A stretch of DNA of 64,000 bases from Haloarcula sp. CBA1129. Lineage in GTDB: Archaea; Halobacteriota; Halobacteria; Halobacteriales; Haloarculaceae. The notes beneath the pieces were generated by a model that did no database searches, was not told where the DNA came from, and was given only the letters and a program-made list of their open reading frames with translations. The stretch is taken from the NCBI RefSeq assembly GCF_008729015.1, contig NZ_RKSM01000003.1, positions 310,001 to 374,000 of the forward strand. The letters run 5' to 3'. Of this stretch, positions 1 to 8,656 are shown one piece after another (positions within the stretch are counted from its first letter, which is position 1; the number at the start of each line of letters is the position of its first letter). A program made the translations under genes and the position numbers.

Positions 1-245
1 TTGACACCCTTCTCGGTGATGTCGTACACGCGGCCTTTCTTCCGATCTTCCGAAACTAATAGGTCAACGAGTTCCGATTCACGGAGCTCCTGCAGGGCGC
101 GTGAAACATGAGCAATGCTCATTTCCCTGTCGTCCGCGATTAACGACGGTGTCGCAGGGCCTTCTGACAACCGACGGAGAGTCTCGACTCGATACCGTGA
201 ACTGATTACGTAGCTCACTTCGTCCCACTGATCAAAGTCTGCCAT
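1..245 (-). CDS. Winged-helix transcriptional regulator, C-terminus cut by the window edge
   Basis: The gene starts at the ATG whose A is at 245 and reads off the left edge, so about 81 residues are visible. It begins MADFDQWDEVSYVISSRYR and then has a compact winged-helix: a helix around VETLRRLSEGPATP, a recognition helix around SIAHVSRALQELRES and a wing ending GRVYDITEKG. This is the ArsR/MarR-like fold common in short haloarchaeal regulators. The ligand and targets cannot be inferred. No signal peptide or membrane segment is visible. An ATP-binding, kinase or other C-terminal domain cannot be excluded because the end is missing. Confidence 0.8.
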   Translation of the reverse strand, partial: MADFDQWDEVSYVISSRYRVETLRRLSEGPATPSLIADDREMSIAHVSRALQELRESELVDLLVSEDRKKGRVYDITEKGV

Positions 246-1029
246 CGTATCTATTCGTATGCACGAGTGTACCAGCTACCTTCTTTGGACACAGACTCGT
301 GTACAGTGATATTCCATGTGCCTATGGTTAATTGTTTCGCTCGTGTCTTTTGCTCTCGCTTCGTAGCCATACACGATTTTGGTTGATATACTGAGTATGT
401 GGTGAGTAATATCCCTCTTCCACTCTGTTCACAAAAACGCGTATTTCATCTACGTGCTCAGCCATTAGACAGCAACCGGTCAACAACAAAGACTGCGAAG
501 TCCGTAAGGCTCCAATTCCTGACGACAACCCAGAAGAGAATGTATTCGGGACCTTCGCCCGTACGGGTGCATCTCTTCGATACAGATGGCCGTTCAATTG
601 CAACTCATAAGATTACGTTACTGGAACAGCTCACAGAAACGGTGGATATACGCTACAATTTATCCGGTACAATTTCGAGGATTTCAGTTGCGTTTACCCG
701 CAATATTAGAGTGTCTAGGCGATTATGGCAGGTATTCCACGTATTTTTCGCATCTCAGTACACACTGAGGCAGGCTTTCAGTATGGATCATCAGATATCG
801 AGTCGAAGAACGCTGTTACTCCCGGAATACCCAAACAACTACTCACTACCCCTGCGGTAATCAAAGAAAAATTATCTAACCAGTCACATAACAAAGTATT
901 AAGTGGCAAGGTGATGTTGATTTGAAATGCTGGCTGACAGCGTAACGCTCCGTCGATACAGCCGGGGGGCTGTGTGAGCGCGATTCCAGACGGGTGGACG
1001 ATGTCGCAGCACACAGGAAGTGGGTAAAT
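246..1029. other. Intergenic stretch with no convincing gene
   Basis: I see no gene here. Open frames of 60-190 codons occur on both strands, but none has a recognisable domain, acidic haloarchaeal composition or a promoter at a suitable distance. Two overlap in opposite directions, which is typical of chance frames. The stretch probably carries the divergent promoters of the flanking regulator and the DUF7344 gene. Confidence 0.5.
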
Positions 1030-1662
1030 ATGGGAGTCAAAGACACCGCACAAACGAAAGCAGAACCGAATAATGAACTAAGCGACGAATCTGTCCCGGT
1101 GCCAAAAGGAAAGGAAAGCAGTACCGACCAGACGGCGCCGCAGGAGCAGGACGAATCTGGTGCATCTCTAGATGTTATTTTTGAAATACTGAAAAACAGC
1201 CGTCGGAGAGAGGTCCTCCACTTTCTTCGAGAACGAGACGAACAGGTCTCTCTTGGAGAACTCGCAGAACACGTCGCAGCCATCGAGAACGAAACCACAA
1301 CTGATGCGTTGACATCAAGTGAGCGCAAGCGCGTGTACGTAGGATTGTACCAATGCCATCTCCCGAAGATGGACGACATCGGTGTCATCGATTTTAACCA
1401 AGACAGAGGGCATATCACCCTTACCGAGAAGGCCAACGACTTTGAAGAGTACCTTGACCGCTCTGAAGAGGAGGAAGGAGAACAGTGGTATCAGTATTAC
1501 GCGGCTGTCTCGGTGCTGGGTGCGATGGTCCTAGCCGCCTCTGTCGCCTTCTCTCTTTCCGGAAGCACGGTTTTAGGTCTGTTTTCTCTGGTAGTAGGTG
1601 TTGCAGGGGCATGTTCGGTGTATCACTGGTCAGTTGAACGCGAAAAGGCAGACAGCGAGTAG
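1030..1662 (+). CDS. DUF7344-type winged-helix protein with two C-terminal membrane segments
   Basis: Translated from ATG 1030 it is 210 residues. Residues 1-45 are acidic and low-complexity. A winged helix follows (ILKNSRRREVLHFLRERDE, then a long helix and LPKMDDIGVIDFNQDRGHITLT), matching the haloarchaeal DUF7344 pattern in which ILxNxRRRxVL opens the domain and LPKLxxxGVI closes it. The C-terminus has two hydrophobic segments (roughly 163-182 and 184-200) separated by a short turn, so the DNA-binding domain would be membrane-anchored. The upstream in-frame ATG at 994 adds 12 unconserved-looking residues; I prefer 1030. The role is unknown; membrane-tethered regulation is inference. Confidence 0.8.
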   Translation: MGVKDTAQTKAEPNNELSDESVPVPKGKESSTDQTAPQEQDESGASLDVIFEILKNSRRREVLHFLRERDEQVSLGELAEHVAAIENETTTDALTSSERKRVYVGLYQCHLPKMDDIGVIDFNQDRGHITLTEKANDFEEYLDRSEEEEGEQWYQYYAAVSVLGAMVLAASVAFSLSGSTVLGLFSLVVGVAGACSVYHWSVEREKADSE

Positions 1663-1719
1663 TCCGATAAGAACGGTTTGGTTCGCGTGCAGTTTTACTC
1701 GGTAGACGTCACGAGTAGG

Positions 1720-2865
1720 CTATGCGGAGCGATAGACTTCGTCGCCGGCAACAAATGTTCGTGCTATCGATGGAACCGGGTCTGGGTCAACAATAATAAG
1801 ATCGGCCCTTGCCCCGCACTCCAATCGGCCACGGTCGTACAGGCCGGCAGCAGCAGCTGGTGCAGTAGACACACGTAACACCCGGTCTGTGAGAGAATCA
1901 CCGTTTTCGATGAAAACAGAGCTAAGCAGTGATTGCGGACGAAAGTCGCTACAGAGGATGTCGACAACACCGTCTCTGATTGCCTGAGAAGCGTCGAGCC
2001 CGTCCCACAGGCTCCCACCACGAACCACATTCGGTGCGCCCATCACAACGGCCAAGTTTAGCTCGGTTGCACGCTGTGCAACACAGTGGGAGAGCGGATA
2101 TTCACTGATATCCACTCCGATAGCAGCGGCGTTGTCTACACTCGAGACGCTTTCATCGTCGTGTGAGGCGACTGGGATATTTCTATTGCTCGCCAGCTCT
2201 GTGATCTTTCGGGCACGTGAGATTATCTCTGCTTCAGAGACACCAGTGCGGCATTTTTCGAGAGTCTGAAGGCTTGTTTCTGAGGTCTCATCCGGGAGAT
2301 TATAGCGTTGTGCAAGTGTGTTTTCGCCAGCGTACTGGCCTGTTCCGGGAATGTGTGAAACAAGGGAAACGAGATCTCCTCCCGATTGAATTTCTTGCGA
2401 GACGGCGTCGACGGCCGTTTCGTTGGTGAGTTCACACCGCAGATGGAGCCTGTTGTCGACCCTACCGCCGGTTTCACGGTTAAAATCTCGGATATGCTCA
2501 GCCAAGCGACGGGCTAATTCGATGCTCCGGTTATCATCTGGAACGTCTTCAAATGCAATGGCATGATACTTTGTCGTAACTCCCGCGCTGGCATTTGCAA
2601 TATCACACCGATCCAGACCGACAGTCGTATCCACGCGCTCACCAGCTCTCGGAAAAAGGTGCTGTTCGATATCATCACCGTGGAGATCAACCAATCCGGG
2701 AAGGACATATTTCCCCGTCGCATCAATATCTGGAGAATTATGAGATTCGGCTTCCACTGAGACGATTTTTCCATCGGAGAAGACTACTGTCCCATCCTCA
2801 ATTTCGGTGGTCGGCGTAACAACAGTTCCTCCCGAAATCAACGTTCGATTTGCATTGTTGTTCAT
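1720..2865 (-). CDS. phnM: Alpha-D-ribose 1-methylphosphonate 5-triphosphate diphosphatase PhnM
   Basis: A 381-residue amidohydrolase of normal PhnM length. In the C-P lyase pathway PhnM releases pyrophosphate from ribose methylphosphonate triphosphate in the cytoplasm. The PhnM signature is at residues 59-75 (VDLHGDDIEQHLFPRAG), where the family has HGDxxE in place of the plain HxH of other amidohydrolases. Later metal-site motifs are VASHDDES, LSHCVAQRA and CSDFRPQSLL, and the C-terminal sheet ends LECGARADLIIVDPD. None of phnG-L or phnJ is in this window, but a phnDCEE-type transporter lies at 51.9-55.5 kb. The gene stands alone, followed by AT-rich DNA and an insertion sequence, so a former phn operon may have been broken here; that is inference. 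Confidence 0.88.
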   Translation of the reverse strand: MNNNANRTLISGGTVVTPTTEIEDGTVVFSDGKIVSVEAESHNSPDIDATGKYVLPGLVDLHGDDIEQHLFPRAGERVDTTVGLDRCDIANASAGVTTKYHAIAFEDVPDDNRSIELARRLAEHIRDFNRETGGRVDNRLHLRCELTNETAVDAVSQEIQSGGDLVSLVSHIPGTGQYAGENTLAQRYNLPDETSETSLQTLEKCRTGVSEAEIISRARKITELASNRNIPVASHDDESVSSVDNAAAIGVDISEYPLSHCVAQRATELNLAVVMGAPNVVRGGSLWDGLDASQAIRDGVVDILCSDFRPQSLLSSVFIENGDSLTDRVLRVSTAPAAAAGLYDRGRLECGARADLIIVDPDPVPSIARTFVAGDEVYRSA

Positions 2866-3341
2866 GCGCTGTGACTCCCTGTAAGATGCGCCAATGTGTT
2901 TACAAACGACTTCCCCAAAACATCAATATACGCTTACTACGGCTGCGCCACAGTCGGATATAGAGTACATATTTATATGTAATTGACAGCCATAGCTGTT
3001 ATAATAAATGAAATAATGGAAGATAGGCTGGTCAATCAGCATTATTGGCTGATAAAGACGAACCCAGAGCATTCTAGCAATTCTCAAAGGTTGGAATGAG
3101 GCATCAATTTAGAGGCTTTAAACCCACTTAGTGTTTCAGGTAGTTTATATAAATGTCATCCCATAGCAAATTCTAAGTTATAATTATATAATACCTTCAT
3201 ATAGTAGATATCTTGACAGTGGTTCTGGCGGTTTCATATCTATTAGGATATACTTACCAACATAAGACTGTGTTAGCTGTCTGAACGAGGGTGTTTGAGC
3301 AGTGATTTCTGTCTATTTTTCCATAGTCAGAGAGAGTATAA
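2866..3341. other. AT-rich intergenic stretch upstream of phnM
   Basis: This stretch is visibly more AT-rich than the coding DNA around it and has no supported gene. It contains several TATA-like runs (around 2965-2985 and 3145-3200) that could include the phnM promoter, and a short hairpin (ATCAGC, 7-nt loop, GCTGAT) near 3036-3054. Low-GC DNA next to insertion sequences is common at transfer-prone sites in haloarchaea. Confidence 0.5.
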
Positions 3342-3411
3342 TAGCACCTACGCTCTTCTGTAGAGGATTGTTGGTAAGCTCTCAGCAGTAGCTGGAAGTC
3401 GTAGCGGGCAA

Positions 3412-3421
3412 GGGTGGCGCG
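3412..3421 (+). repeat. Left arm of the IS1595 internal hairpin (partner 4578-4587)
   Basis: GGGTGGCGCG at 3412-3421 is the exact complement of CGCGCCACCC at 4578-4587. In copy 2 of the same element (12590-12611) the arms are separated by only 2 nt, giving a 22-nt palindrome just before the transposase start. Here the loop was ATAA and its TA was used as target by the IS630-family element. A hairpin in this place could limit transposase expression or shape the end of the element; the function is inference. Confidence 0.85.
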
Positions 3422-3422
3422 A

Positions 3423-4576
3423 TAGTGGCTAGTGGAAGTTATGAAGGTGGAATATGATGTATGAGTATGTCTGGAGATCGCCGCAAAGAGATCGTTCGTC
3501 ACCTCAGTGAGGACGATCTCGATCGACTCCTCACAGAGTCTACGGATGAGAAACTCACTGAGCGGCTGATCTTCATTAAGCGGCTGTACAAGGGGGCGAC
3601 CCTGGAGGACGCTGCCGACGACGTCGGCAGGTCCTCCGCAACAGGAACACGCTGGGCTCGTCGGTGGAACAAGGGTGGTCTCGGACTTTTGATGCCGAAC
3701 TTCGGGGGCGGCAGGCCCCCGAAGCTCGGCCCAGCCCAACGAGAACGCCTCCTGGACCTGCTCCGTGAGGGCCAACCCTGGAAGAAACAGGAGATACAGC
3801 ACCTCATCAACGAGGAGTTCGACGTTGAATTTCACCCAGCCCACCTCACTACATTCCTCGAAAAGCTCGGCCTCTCCTACGCAATTCCACGGACTAAGCG
3901 TCCATCACGGCCAGAGAATGCCGAAGAGATCCTCGACGAACGCGTCAGCGACGTGTTCGACGAGGGGTCTGATGAGCCCCACAACAAACGCGATGGAGAC
4001 GACGAGGAAGGCTGGGTCGTTGACGAAGAGATCCGTACGGACGGTGGAACTGTACTTGGATTCCTCGACACATCGCATCCGCAACCGTGGGACAACTCAC
4101 AGCGACTCTACACCGTCGACGACCCTCACATCACCCGACCGCTGGTGAAGTTAGACGAACCAGCGGTCGGGTTCTATGCACTCTCTGGTGAGAGTGTACT
4201 TCAGTTTCCAACCACTCAGGAGAAAGAGCGAATTTGCGAGTGTCTCGAGGGGATCCGCGAGCAGAATCCGCTGGCTCGGATTCTGCTCGTTTTGGATAAC
4301 TTCTCTTCACACGTGTGCGAGTATACACGCAAGCGAGCCCATCAACTCGGGATTGACCTCGTGTTTCTCCCCGTTGGCTCACCGGATCTCAACCCAATCG
4401 AGCAGGTCTGGAAGAGTCTGAAATGGGAAGCGTCACCGTTGATTGTGGAGAACGCGGCAGAATACCGCGCTCTCCTCACCGAACTCTTTGAGAAGCTCAC
4501 AGCTCAGCTGAGTTTCGCGGCCTCTTGGATCGACAATCATCTCGGCAGTTATCTTCAAAAGTTACGCTAGGTACTA
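3423..4576 (+). mobile_element. IS630-family element nested in the IS1595 copy 1
   Basis: The element is bounded by TA at 3423-3424 and 4575-4576, the TA duplication expected of IS630/Tc1-type transposition. Its ends are related inverted repeats: TAGTGGCTAGTGGAAGTTAT on the left and, inward from the right, TAGTACCTAGCGTAACTTTT. It carries one transposase gene (3461-4570). The insertion lies in the loop of the IS1595 hairpin, about 170 bp upstream of the IS1595 transposase start in the uninterrupted numbering, and leaves both element ends and both transposase frames intact. Confidence 0.88.
3461..4570 (+). CDS. IS630-family transposase
   Basis: A 369-residue protein with an N-terminal helix-turn-helix (KRLYKGATLEDAADDVGRSSATGTRWARRWNKGG), a second winged-helix-like part (KQEIQHLINEEFDVEFHPAHL) and a C-terminal DDE nuclease. 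The catalytic residues are probably D in GFLDTSHPQP, D in LVLDNFSSH and E in SPDLNPIEQVWK; SPxLNPIE is the IS630 hallmark. No frameshift is present, unlike many IS630 elements where the gene is split, so it may be active. The start could be ATG 3461 or 3467. It ends 26 bp before the IS1595 transposase start and reads in the same direction, so read-through could drive both. Confidence 0.93.
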   Translation: MSMSGDRRKEIVRHLSEDDLDRLLTESTDEKLTERLIFIKRLYKGATLEDAADDVGRSSATGTRWARRWNKGGLGLLMPNFGGGRPPKLGPAQRERLLDLLREGQPWKKQEIQHLINEEFDVEFHPAHLTTFLEKLGLSYAIPRTKRPSRPENAEEILDERVSDVFDEGSDEPHNKRDGDDEEGWVVDEEIRTDGGTVLGFLDTSHPQPWDNSQRLYTVDDPHITRPLVKLDEPAVGFYALSGESVLQFPTTQEKERICECLEGIREQNPLARILLVLDNFSSHVCEYTRKRAHQLGIDLVFLPVGSPDLNPIEQVWKSLKWEASPLIVENAAEYRALLTELFEKLTAQLSFAASWIDNHLGSYLQKLR

Positions 4577-4596
4577 ACGCGCCACCCGACGAAAGC

Positions 4597-5481
4597 ATGA
4601 TTCCACTCAAGACGTTCGTCTCGGAGCGTCGCGCCGCGAATCTGCTGGCACAGATTCGCTGGCGTGACGGCGTCTATTGCCCGCGCTGCCGTACCGAATC
4701 GCTGATTCGGCACGGCAGCTATCGGCTCTATCAACGGTATCTGTGTAAGGATTGCGGCCGCACGTTCAACGACAAGACTGGCACAGTCTTCGAGTACTCG
4801 TCGATACCGCTCAGGAAGTGGTATCTCGCCGTCTACACCTACATCCGGCTAAATACGAGTATTAGACAACTGGACGCTGAACTCGCCGTCACCTACAAGA
4901 CGGTCTACCGGCGCGTCCAGCGCTTCCTGCGGGCGCTGGACGCGCCTCGGCCACAACTCGAAGGGCCAGTAGAAATCGACGAACTGTACGTGAACGCCGG
5001 GAAGAAAGGCCGCGAGCGCGACGGTCGGTCGCGCTCGCGTGGCCTGTCCACGCGTGGGCGTGGAACATATCACGAGGACAAGCCGCCAGTGTTCATCCTC
5101 GCTGACCGTGGCACTGGTGAAACGTATGTCCACCCGGCGAAAGCCGCCGATGAATCGACGATTCGACTCCTGCTCGGCGACCGCCAGCAGGAGTCGCTGA
5201 CTGTCTATACCGACGGCTTTCGGGCCTACGAGCCACTTGACTCGGACGACGCGTTCGACCGCAAATACGTCGTCCACGGGGAGGGTGAATACGCTGACGA
5301 CGACGTTCACGTGAATACCTGCGAGAGCCACGCGTCGCTGGCGCGACGGTGGCTCTCGCCCCATCGGGGCGTCTCCAAGGACAAGCTCACGCCGTATCTC
5401 AGAGGACTTCAGCTACGCCAGCGCGTCCGCCGAAAACCCGGCGAGGAAGCGCTCAAAATCATCTTGGAAACTGCGCTATGA
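4597..5481 (+). CDS. IS1595-family transposase, copy 1
   Basis: A 294-residue transposase of the ISXO2/IS1595 type. It has a zinc ribbon at the N-terminus (CPRCR about residue 28 and CKDCGR about residue 51), then an HTH, then a DDE-like nuclease with VEIDELYV, VYTDGFRAY and the C-terminal NTCESHASLARRWLSPHRGV. The start at ATG 4597 gives exactly the same length as copy 2. An upstream in-frame start at 4525 lies inside the nested IS630 gene and is an artefact of the insertion. The frame is intact, so copy 1 could still supply transposase in trans. Confidence 0.93.
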   Translation: MIPLKTFVSERRAANLLAQIRWRDGVYCPRCRTESLIRHGSYRLYQRYLCKDCGRTFNDKTGTVFEYSSIPLRKWYLAVYTYIRLNTSIRQLDAELAVTYKTVYRRVQRFLRALDAPRPQLEGPVEIDELYVNAGKKGRERDGRSRSRGLSTRGRGTYHEDKPPVFILADRGTGETYVHPAKAADESTIRLLLGDRQQESLTVYTDGFRAYEPLDSDDAFDRKYVVHGEGEYADDDVHVNTCESHASLARRWLSPHRGVSKDKLTPYLRGLQLRQRVRRKPGEEALKIILETAL

Positions 5482-5519
5482 GGCCACCAACAATCGCTTA
5501 CCCAAGAGCGTAGCACCTA

Positions 5520-5750
5520 ACTGAAGAAGGCCAATTATAATTAGATTACAACACAGAACAGTGGCTGACTCCAGCGACGTGACCCACTCACCAGCAATTG
5601 GACGTGGAAAGGACAAAACCTCAGACGTCATCAAGCACCGTCGTCGAAAACCAGAAGTTGCGGTGAGACTCAATGGGCTACTACCACCGAGACGGTGTTT
5701 GTGTGTCCAGAATCCGAAGATTTTAGCACCAAGGTTTAAAATAACTTTGT
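5520..5750. other. Spacer between the IS and the sugar dehydrogenase gene
   Basis: No supported gene. A 68-codon plus-strand frame (5561-5767) is rich in basic residues and runs into the next gene, so I treat it as chance. The last 30 bp before ATG 5751 hold an AT-rich run (TTTAAAATAACTTTG) that is too close to the start for a leaderless TATA box. Confidence 0.5.
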
Positions 5751-6821
5751 ATGAAAGACTGGATTGATACCTATAACGAGCGTGACTGGCAAACCACTAC
5801 CGACGGAACGGTCCGATATGCACTGTTAGGCCTCGGTTGGTGGACGATTGACCTTGCACTCCCCGCGATTCAGGACTCTGATCTAGGTGAAGTTACGACG
5901 TTCATCAGTAGTTCCACGGAGAAAGCTGAGCGTCTCGCCGATGAGAACGACGTGGACCACGGGATCAGTTATGAAAAGTTCCATGACGGAGAGAAAGCAG
6001 ATGCGTTCGATGCCATCTACATCGGGACACCGAACGCCTTGCATCTGGAGTATGCCGAGACAGCCGCGGAGTTAGACAAGGCGATCCTGTGCGAGAAACC
6101 GATGGAATCGACAGTCGAACGGGCGCAGGAAATGGTTGAAGTCTGTGAGGCCGCCGCGGTACCGTTGATGATTGCCTACCGGATGCAGACTGATCCCGCT
6201 GTTAGGCGTGCAAAAGAGCTCATCGATGACGGATTCATCGGTGAGCCAGTATCCGTGTACGGCAACAATAGTCAGCCCTTGCTTGAGATGAATCCGAATA
6301 CGGACCAGTGGCGACTCGATCCAGAGCTCTCGGGCTACGGTACCTCAGTAATGGACTTAGGGATTTACTCGATTAACACGACTCGGTTTCTGCTCGACCG
6401 GGAGCCACTGGCGGTGCAGTCACAGATGGATTCGCATGGAGACGCCTTCGAAGACGTGCCTGATGAACGCTCCGGGGCGTTGCTTGCGCTGGAAGACGGT
6501 GTCAAAATGGTCACGACCGACAGCCAGAACGCCCACAGTGATACACAACTGAAAATAACTGGGACAGACGGGCAAATCGAATTCCGTCCAGCATTCCACG
6601 GAAAGGCGAAACTTCACATGTCTCGAAATCAGACTACAGTAACTGTCGAGCACGACAATTTTGACGCGGAGTACGAAATGCGAGAGGAGTTCGACTACTT
6701 CGCCGACCGCGTTCTGACTGATGCTAATATTGTCCCGGACGGCCGCTACGGTCTTCAAGATATGCGGATCATCAGAGCGATTCACAAAGCCGCCGAGAGC
6801 GGCGATGTCGTCGAACTGTAA
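5751..6821 (+). CDS. Gfo/Idh/MocA oxidoreductase, Gfo6 / D-xylose 1-dehydrogenase-like
   Basis: A 356-residue NAD(P)-dependent dehydrogenase. Residues about 23-40 (RYALLGLGWWTIDLALPAI) form the Rossmann glycine loop, with the GVGWW variant that I associate with the haloarchaeal Gfo6 group, whose characterised Haloarcula and Haloferax members oxidise D-xylose with NADP. The catalytic-site motif is ILCEKPMES (about 112-120) and the active-site stretch continues at IAYRMQTDPAVRRAKELI. No other pentose pathway gene is adjacent, so the substrate is not shown by context. A different aldose or an inositol-type substrate is possible. Confidence 0.82.
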   Translation: MKDWIDTYNERDWQTTTDGTVRYALLGLGWWTIDLALPAIQDSDLGEVTTFISSSTEKAERLADENDVDHGISYEKFHDGEKADAFDAIYIGTPNALHLEYAETAAELDKAILCEKPMESTVERAQEMVEVCEAAAVPLMIAYRMQTDPAVRRAKELIDDGFIGEPVSVYGNNSQPLLEMNPNTDQWRLDPELSGYGTSVMDLGIYSINTTRFLLDREPLAVQSQMDSHGDAFEDVPDERSGALLALEDGVKMVTTDSQNAHSDTQLKITGTDGQIEFRPAFHGKAKLHMSRNQTTVTVEHDNFDAEYEMREEFDYFADRVLTDANIVPDGRYGLQDMRIIRAIHKAAESGDVVEL

Positions 6822-7877
6822 CTGAATCGCTCCGAGTTATCTGATGCCATCGCTGACTAACTGTCCTGAGAGTTGTTCAGGTACCGATAACGGCTACGTG
6901 TTATTCCAGTCAAGGCGGAGTACAGCACTATCGTAGTATATTCTTTCAGATGTATTCCCGAGTAAATGAGTCCACTCCGCTGCCCTATCCAGAATTGAAA
7001 ATCTGTTTTGGCAGCCATAGTTAGCTGATAGTCGCAACGAAGATTTACTACATATTGTACTGGGTATCAGTTAAAAAGCTGTTCCCAAAGGGTGAAACAA
7101 GAATACAATAACAGCTGTACATGTGTTATGGGTGTGCCAGCAGTGAACCCGACAGGCCCTCATCGGCCGCTGGTATCGGAAAATTGTGATTGATATAACT
7201 ACGGACTGATTTGATGCCAAAGACAACAGGTACAAGTTGAATTCGATTGTTCTTTAGTATCTACGGATATCTAGTTCCAATATAGCTCGGTTTGGGGAGA
7301 TAAATGCTGCCTTTAGCTGTTGATATTATTTCTAGATGAAAGAATAGCACTAGTCCTATTTATTATTCTTATACATCCCTGAATCCATTGTTACTACTTT
7401 CATTGTTGTCGTATTTGGTTTATCATGGCTGTACAATAGTGAACTTCCAATCAATAGGTGCAAATACATAGTTTGGGCAGAGAAGTTCCGAGGTATCGTC
7501 ACAGAGTCCGGTTGGTTGACATCCACTACAATGTGTGATTAGTCACTCGCACTGCAAGCAAGGCATAAACAACCCCAGTGAGGCCGATGTCCTGTCGTGG
7601 ACGGGCTGACACTGACGGTACGTGCCCTACGTTTGGGAGTTATCTGGGAACGTCTCTGCTCAGCGCGGAGAATACCACCCTCGATGAGAATGAAACGACC
7701 TCGTTCGAAGTGACCCACACTGAAGCAGTGTCGTAACATCTGAACCGAGTCTCATGCCGCAGTGGGGTTCTGGCACATCCGGCCAGAGCGACGACTGTAT
7801 CCGGGCCGAAGCTCCTACTACAGTCACGCGGCTGGTATCGTTCGGTCAAGACCGCGTTCTCACAACTGCACGGCAAA
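6822..7877. other. Long AT-rich gap of about 1 kb with one doubtful small ORF
   Basis: No confident gene. 6900-7500 is AT-rich and broken by stops in all frames. At 7587-7736 (+) a 49-codon frame ends with a serine/threonine-rich segment (LLSAENTTLDENETTSFEV then THTEAVS) that has the composition of an exported haloarchaeal protein; it may be a C-terminal relic or a small gene. 7740-7877 shows nothing recognisable beyond the end of nuoB. Confidence 0.4.
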
Positions 7878-8567
7878 TCAAGGTGAGTTTGTCCAGTCGT
7901 ACCGCATGACGAGGTCCTCCTCGTCGATTTCGCTGGCGAGTTTGTCCACGAGTTCGTCCCGTTCGAGGTCGCCGAACTGCTCCAGTTCGTATGGCTTGAC
8001 CGTCACCGGTGAGGACTCGCCCTCCGCGATTCGCTCCTGTAGCTTGGCGACACCGTAGATGAGCGCCTCGGGCCGGGGCGGACAGCCCGGCACGTGGATA
8101 TCGACCGGAATGATTTGCTCCGCACCTTTGATGACGTTGTATCCGTCCTGAAACGGCCCGCCGGAGATGGTACATGACCCCATAGAGACGACGAATTTCG
8201 GCTCTGGCATCTGGTCGTACACGCGCTTCATCCGCGGTGCGAACTTCGAAACGATGGTCCCAGGGACGATAATCAGATCTGCCTGTCGCGGTGATGCCCG
8301 AGGGACTCCGGCAGCAAAACGGTCGAGATCGTGTTTTGTGGCGAGCGTGCCCATCATCTCAATGGTACAACAGGCGATACCGAACTGCAGCACGAACATC
8401 GAGGATCCCCGGACCCAGTTCAGGAACGTGTCGAATTTCGTGAGAATGAATGGTGACGAACCAAGCACCTCACGGAGTGTAGAATTAAATCGGTTGTTCG
8501 TGTGTCTGCCACAACATGGACGCTTATCAGCCTGTGCGTCGTCCACATTCCGCCGGTCACTGCTCAT
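7878..8567 (-). CDS. nuoB: NADH:quinone oxidoreductase subunit B homologue, orphan
   Basis: A 229-residue NuoB/PSST protein (from ATG 8567; the earlier ATG at 8618 adds an unlikely 17 residues). It has the four cysteines that hold the N2 [4Fe-4S] cluster: adjacent cysteines in GIACCTIEMM, one in SMGSCTISGG and one in VPGCPPRPEA. NuoB normally sits in the membrane arm junction of complex I next to NuoD. None of nuoA, C, D, H, I or L is nearby, so this is a stand-alone copy, probably additional to a complete nuo operon elsewhere. It is divergent from an HTH-10 regulator with 89 bp between the start codons. Confidence 0.9.
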   Translation of the reverse strand: MSSDRRNVDDAQADKRPCCGRHTNNRFNSTLREVLGSSPFILTKFDTFLNWVRGSSMFVLQFGIACCTIEMMGTLATKHDLDRFAAGVPRASPRQADLIIVPGTIVSKFAPRMKRVYDQMPEPKFVVSMGSCTISGGPFQDGYNVIKGAEQIIPVDIHVPGCPPRPEALIYGVAKLQERIAEGESSPVTVKPYELEQFGDLERDELVDKLASEIDEEDLVMRYDWTNSP

Positions 8568-8625
8568 GAACAGAGACAGATAGATTGTGGGAGCGAATAC
8601 GCGAACTGTCGAACACACTAGTGTC

Positions 8626-8634
8626 TTTATATGG
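8626..8634 (+). promoter_or_regulatory. TATA element between nuoB and the HTH-10 regulator
   Basis: TTTATATGG lies about 27 bp upstream of ATG 8657, the spacing expected for leaderless transcription of the regulator. Read on the other strand it is CCATATAAA, which could also serve nuoB with a leader of about 40 nt. One AT-rich core may therefore be shared by both genes. Confidence 0.6.
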
Positions 8635-8656
8635 TAGTCACTTCCAGAGACCGCCT

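Larger units (their letters stand above)
3351..5510 (+). mobile_element. IS1595-family element, copy 1, interrupted by an IS630-family element
   Basis: The ends carry imperfect inverted repeats: left CGCTCTTCTGTAGAGGATTG and, read inward from the right end, CGCTCTTGGGTAAGCGATTG. The sequence TAGCACCTA occurs directly outside both ends (3342-3350 and 5511-5519), a 9-bp flanking repeat where copy 2 has 8 bp. Removing the nested IS630 unit and one TA leaves about 1,008 bp, against 1,004 bp for copy 2 at 11668-12671; the difference is explained by small indels in the left end and the hairpin loop. The transposase gene itself is intact. Confidence 0.9.

Noticed and set aside
399-860. 153-codon plus-strand frame upstream of the DUF7344 gene
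   Set aside because: It is basic rather than acidic, has no recognisable domain, and other long frames overlap it on both strands.
3254-3844. 196-codon minus frame across the IS1595 left end
   Set aside because: It spans the IS630 and IS1595 boundaries and so cannot be an ancient gene; the frame outside the element (3254-3350) is too short to judge.
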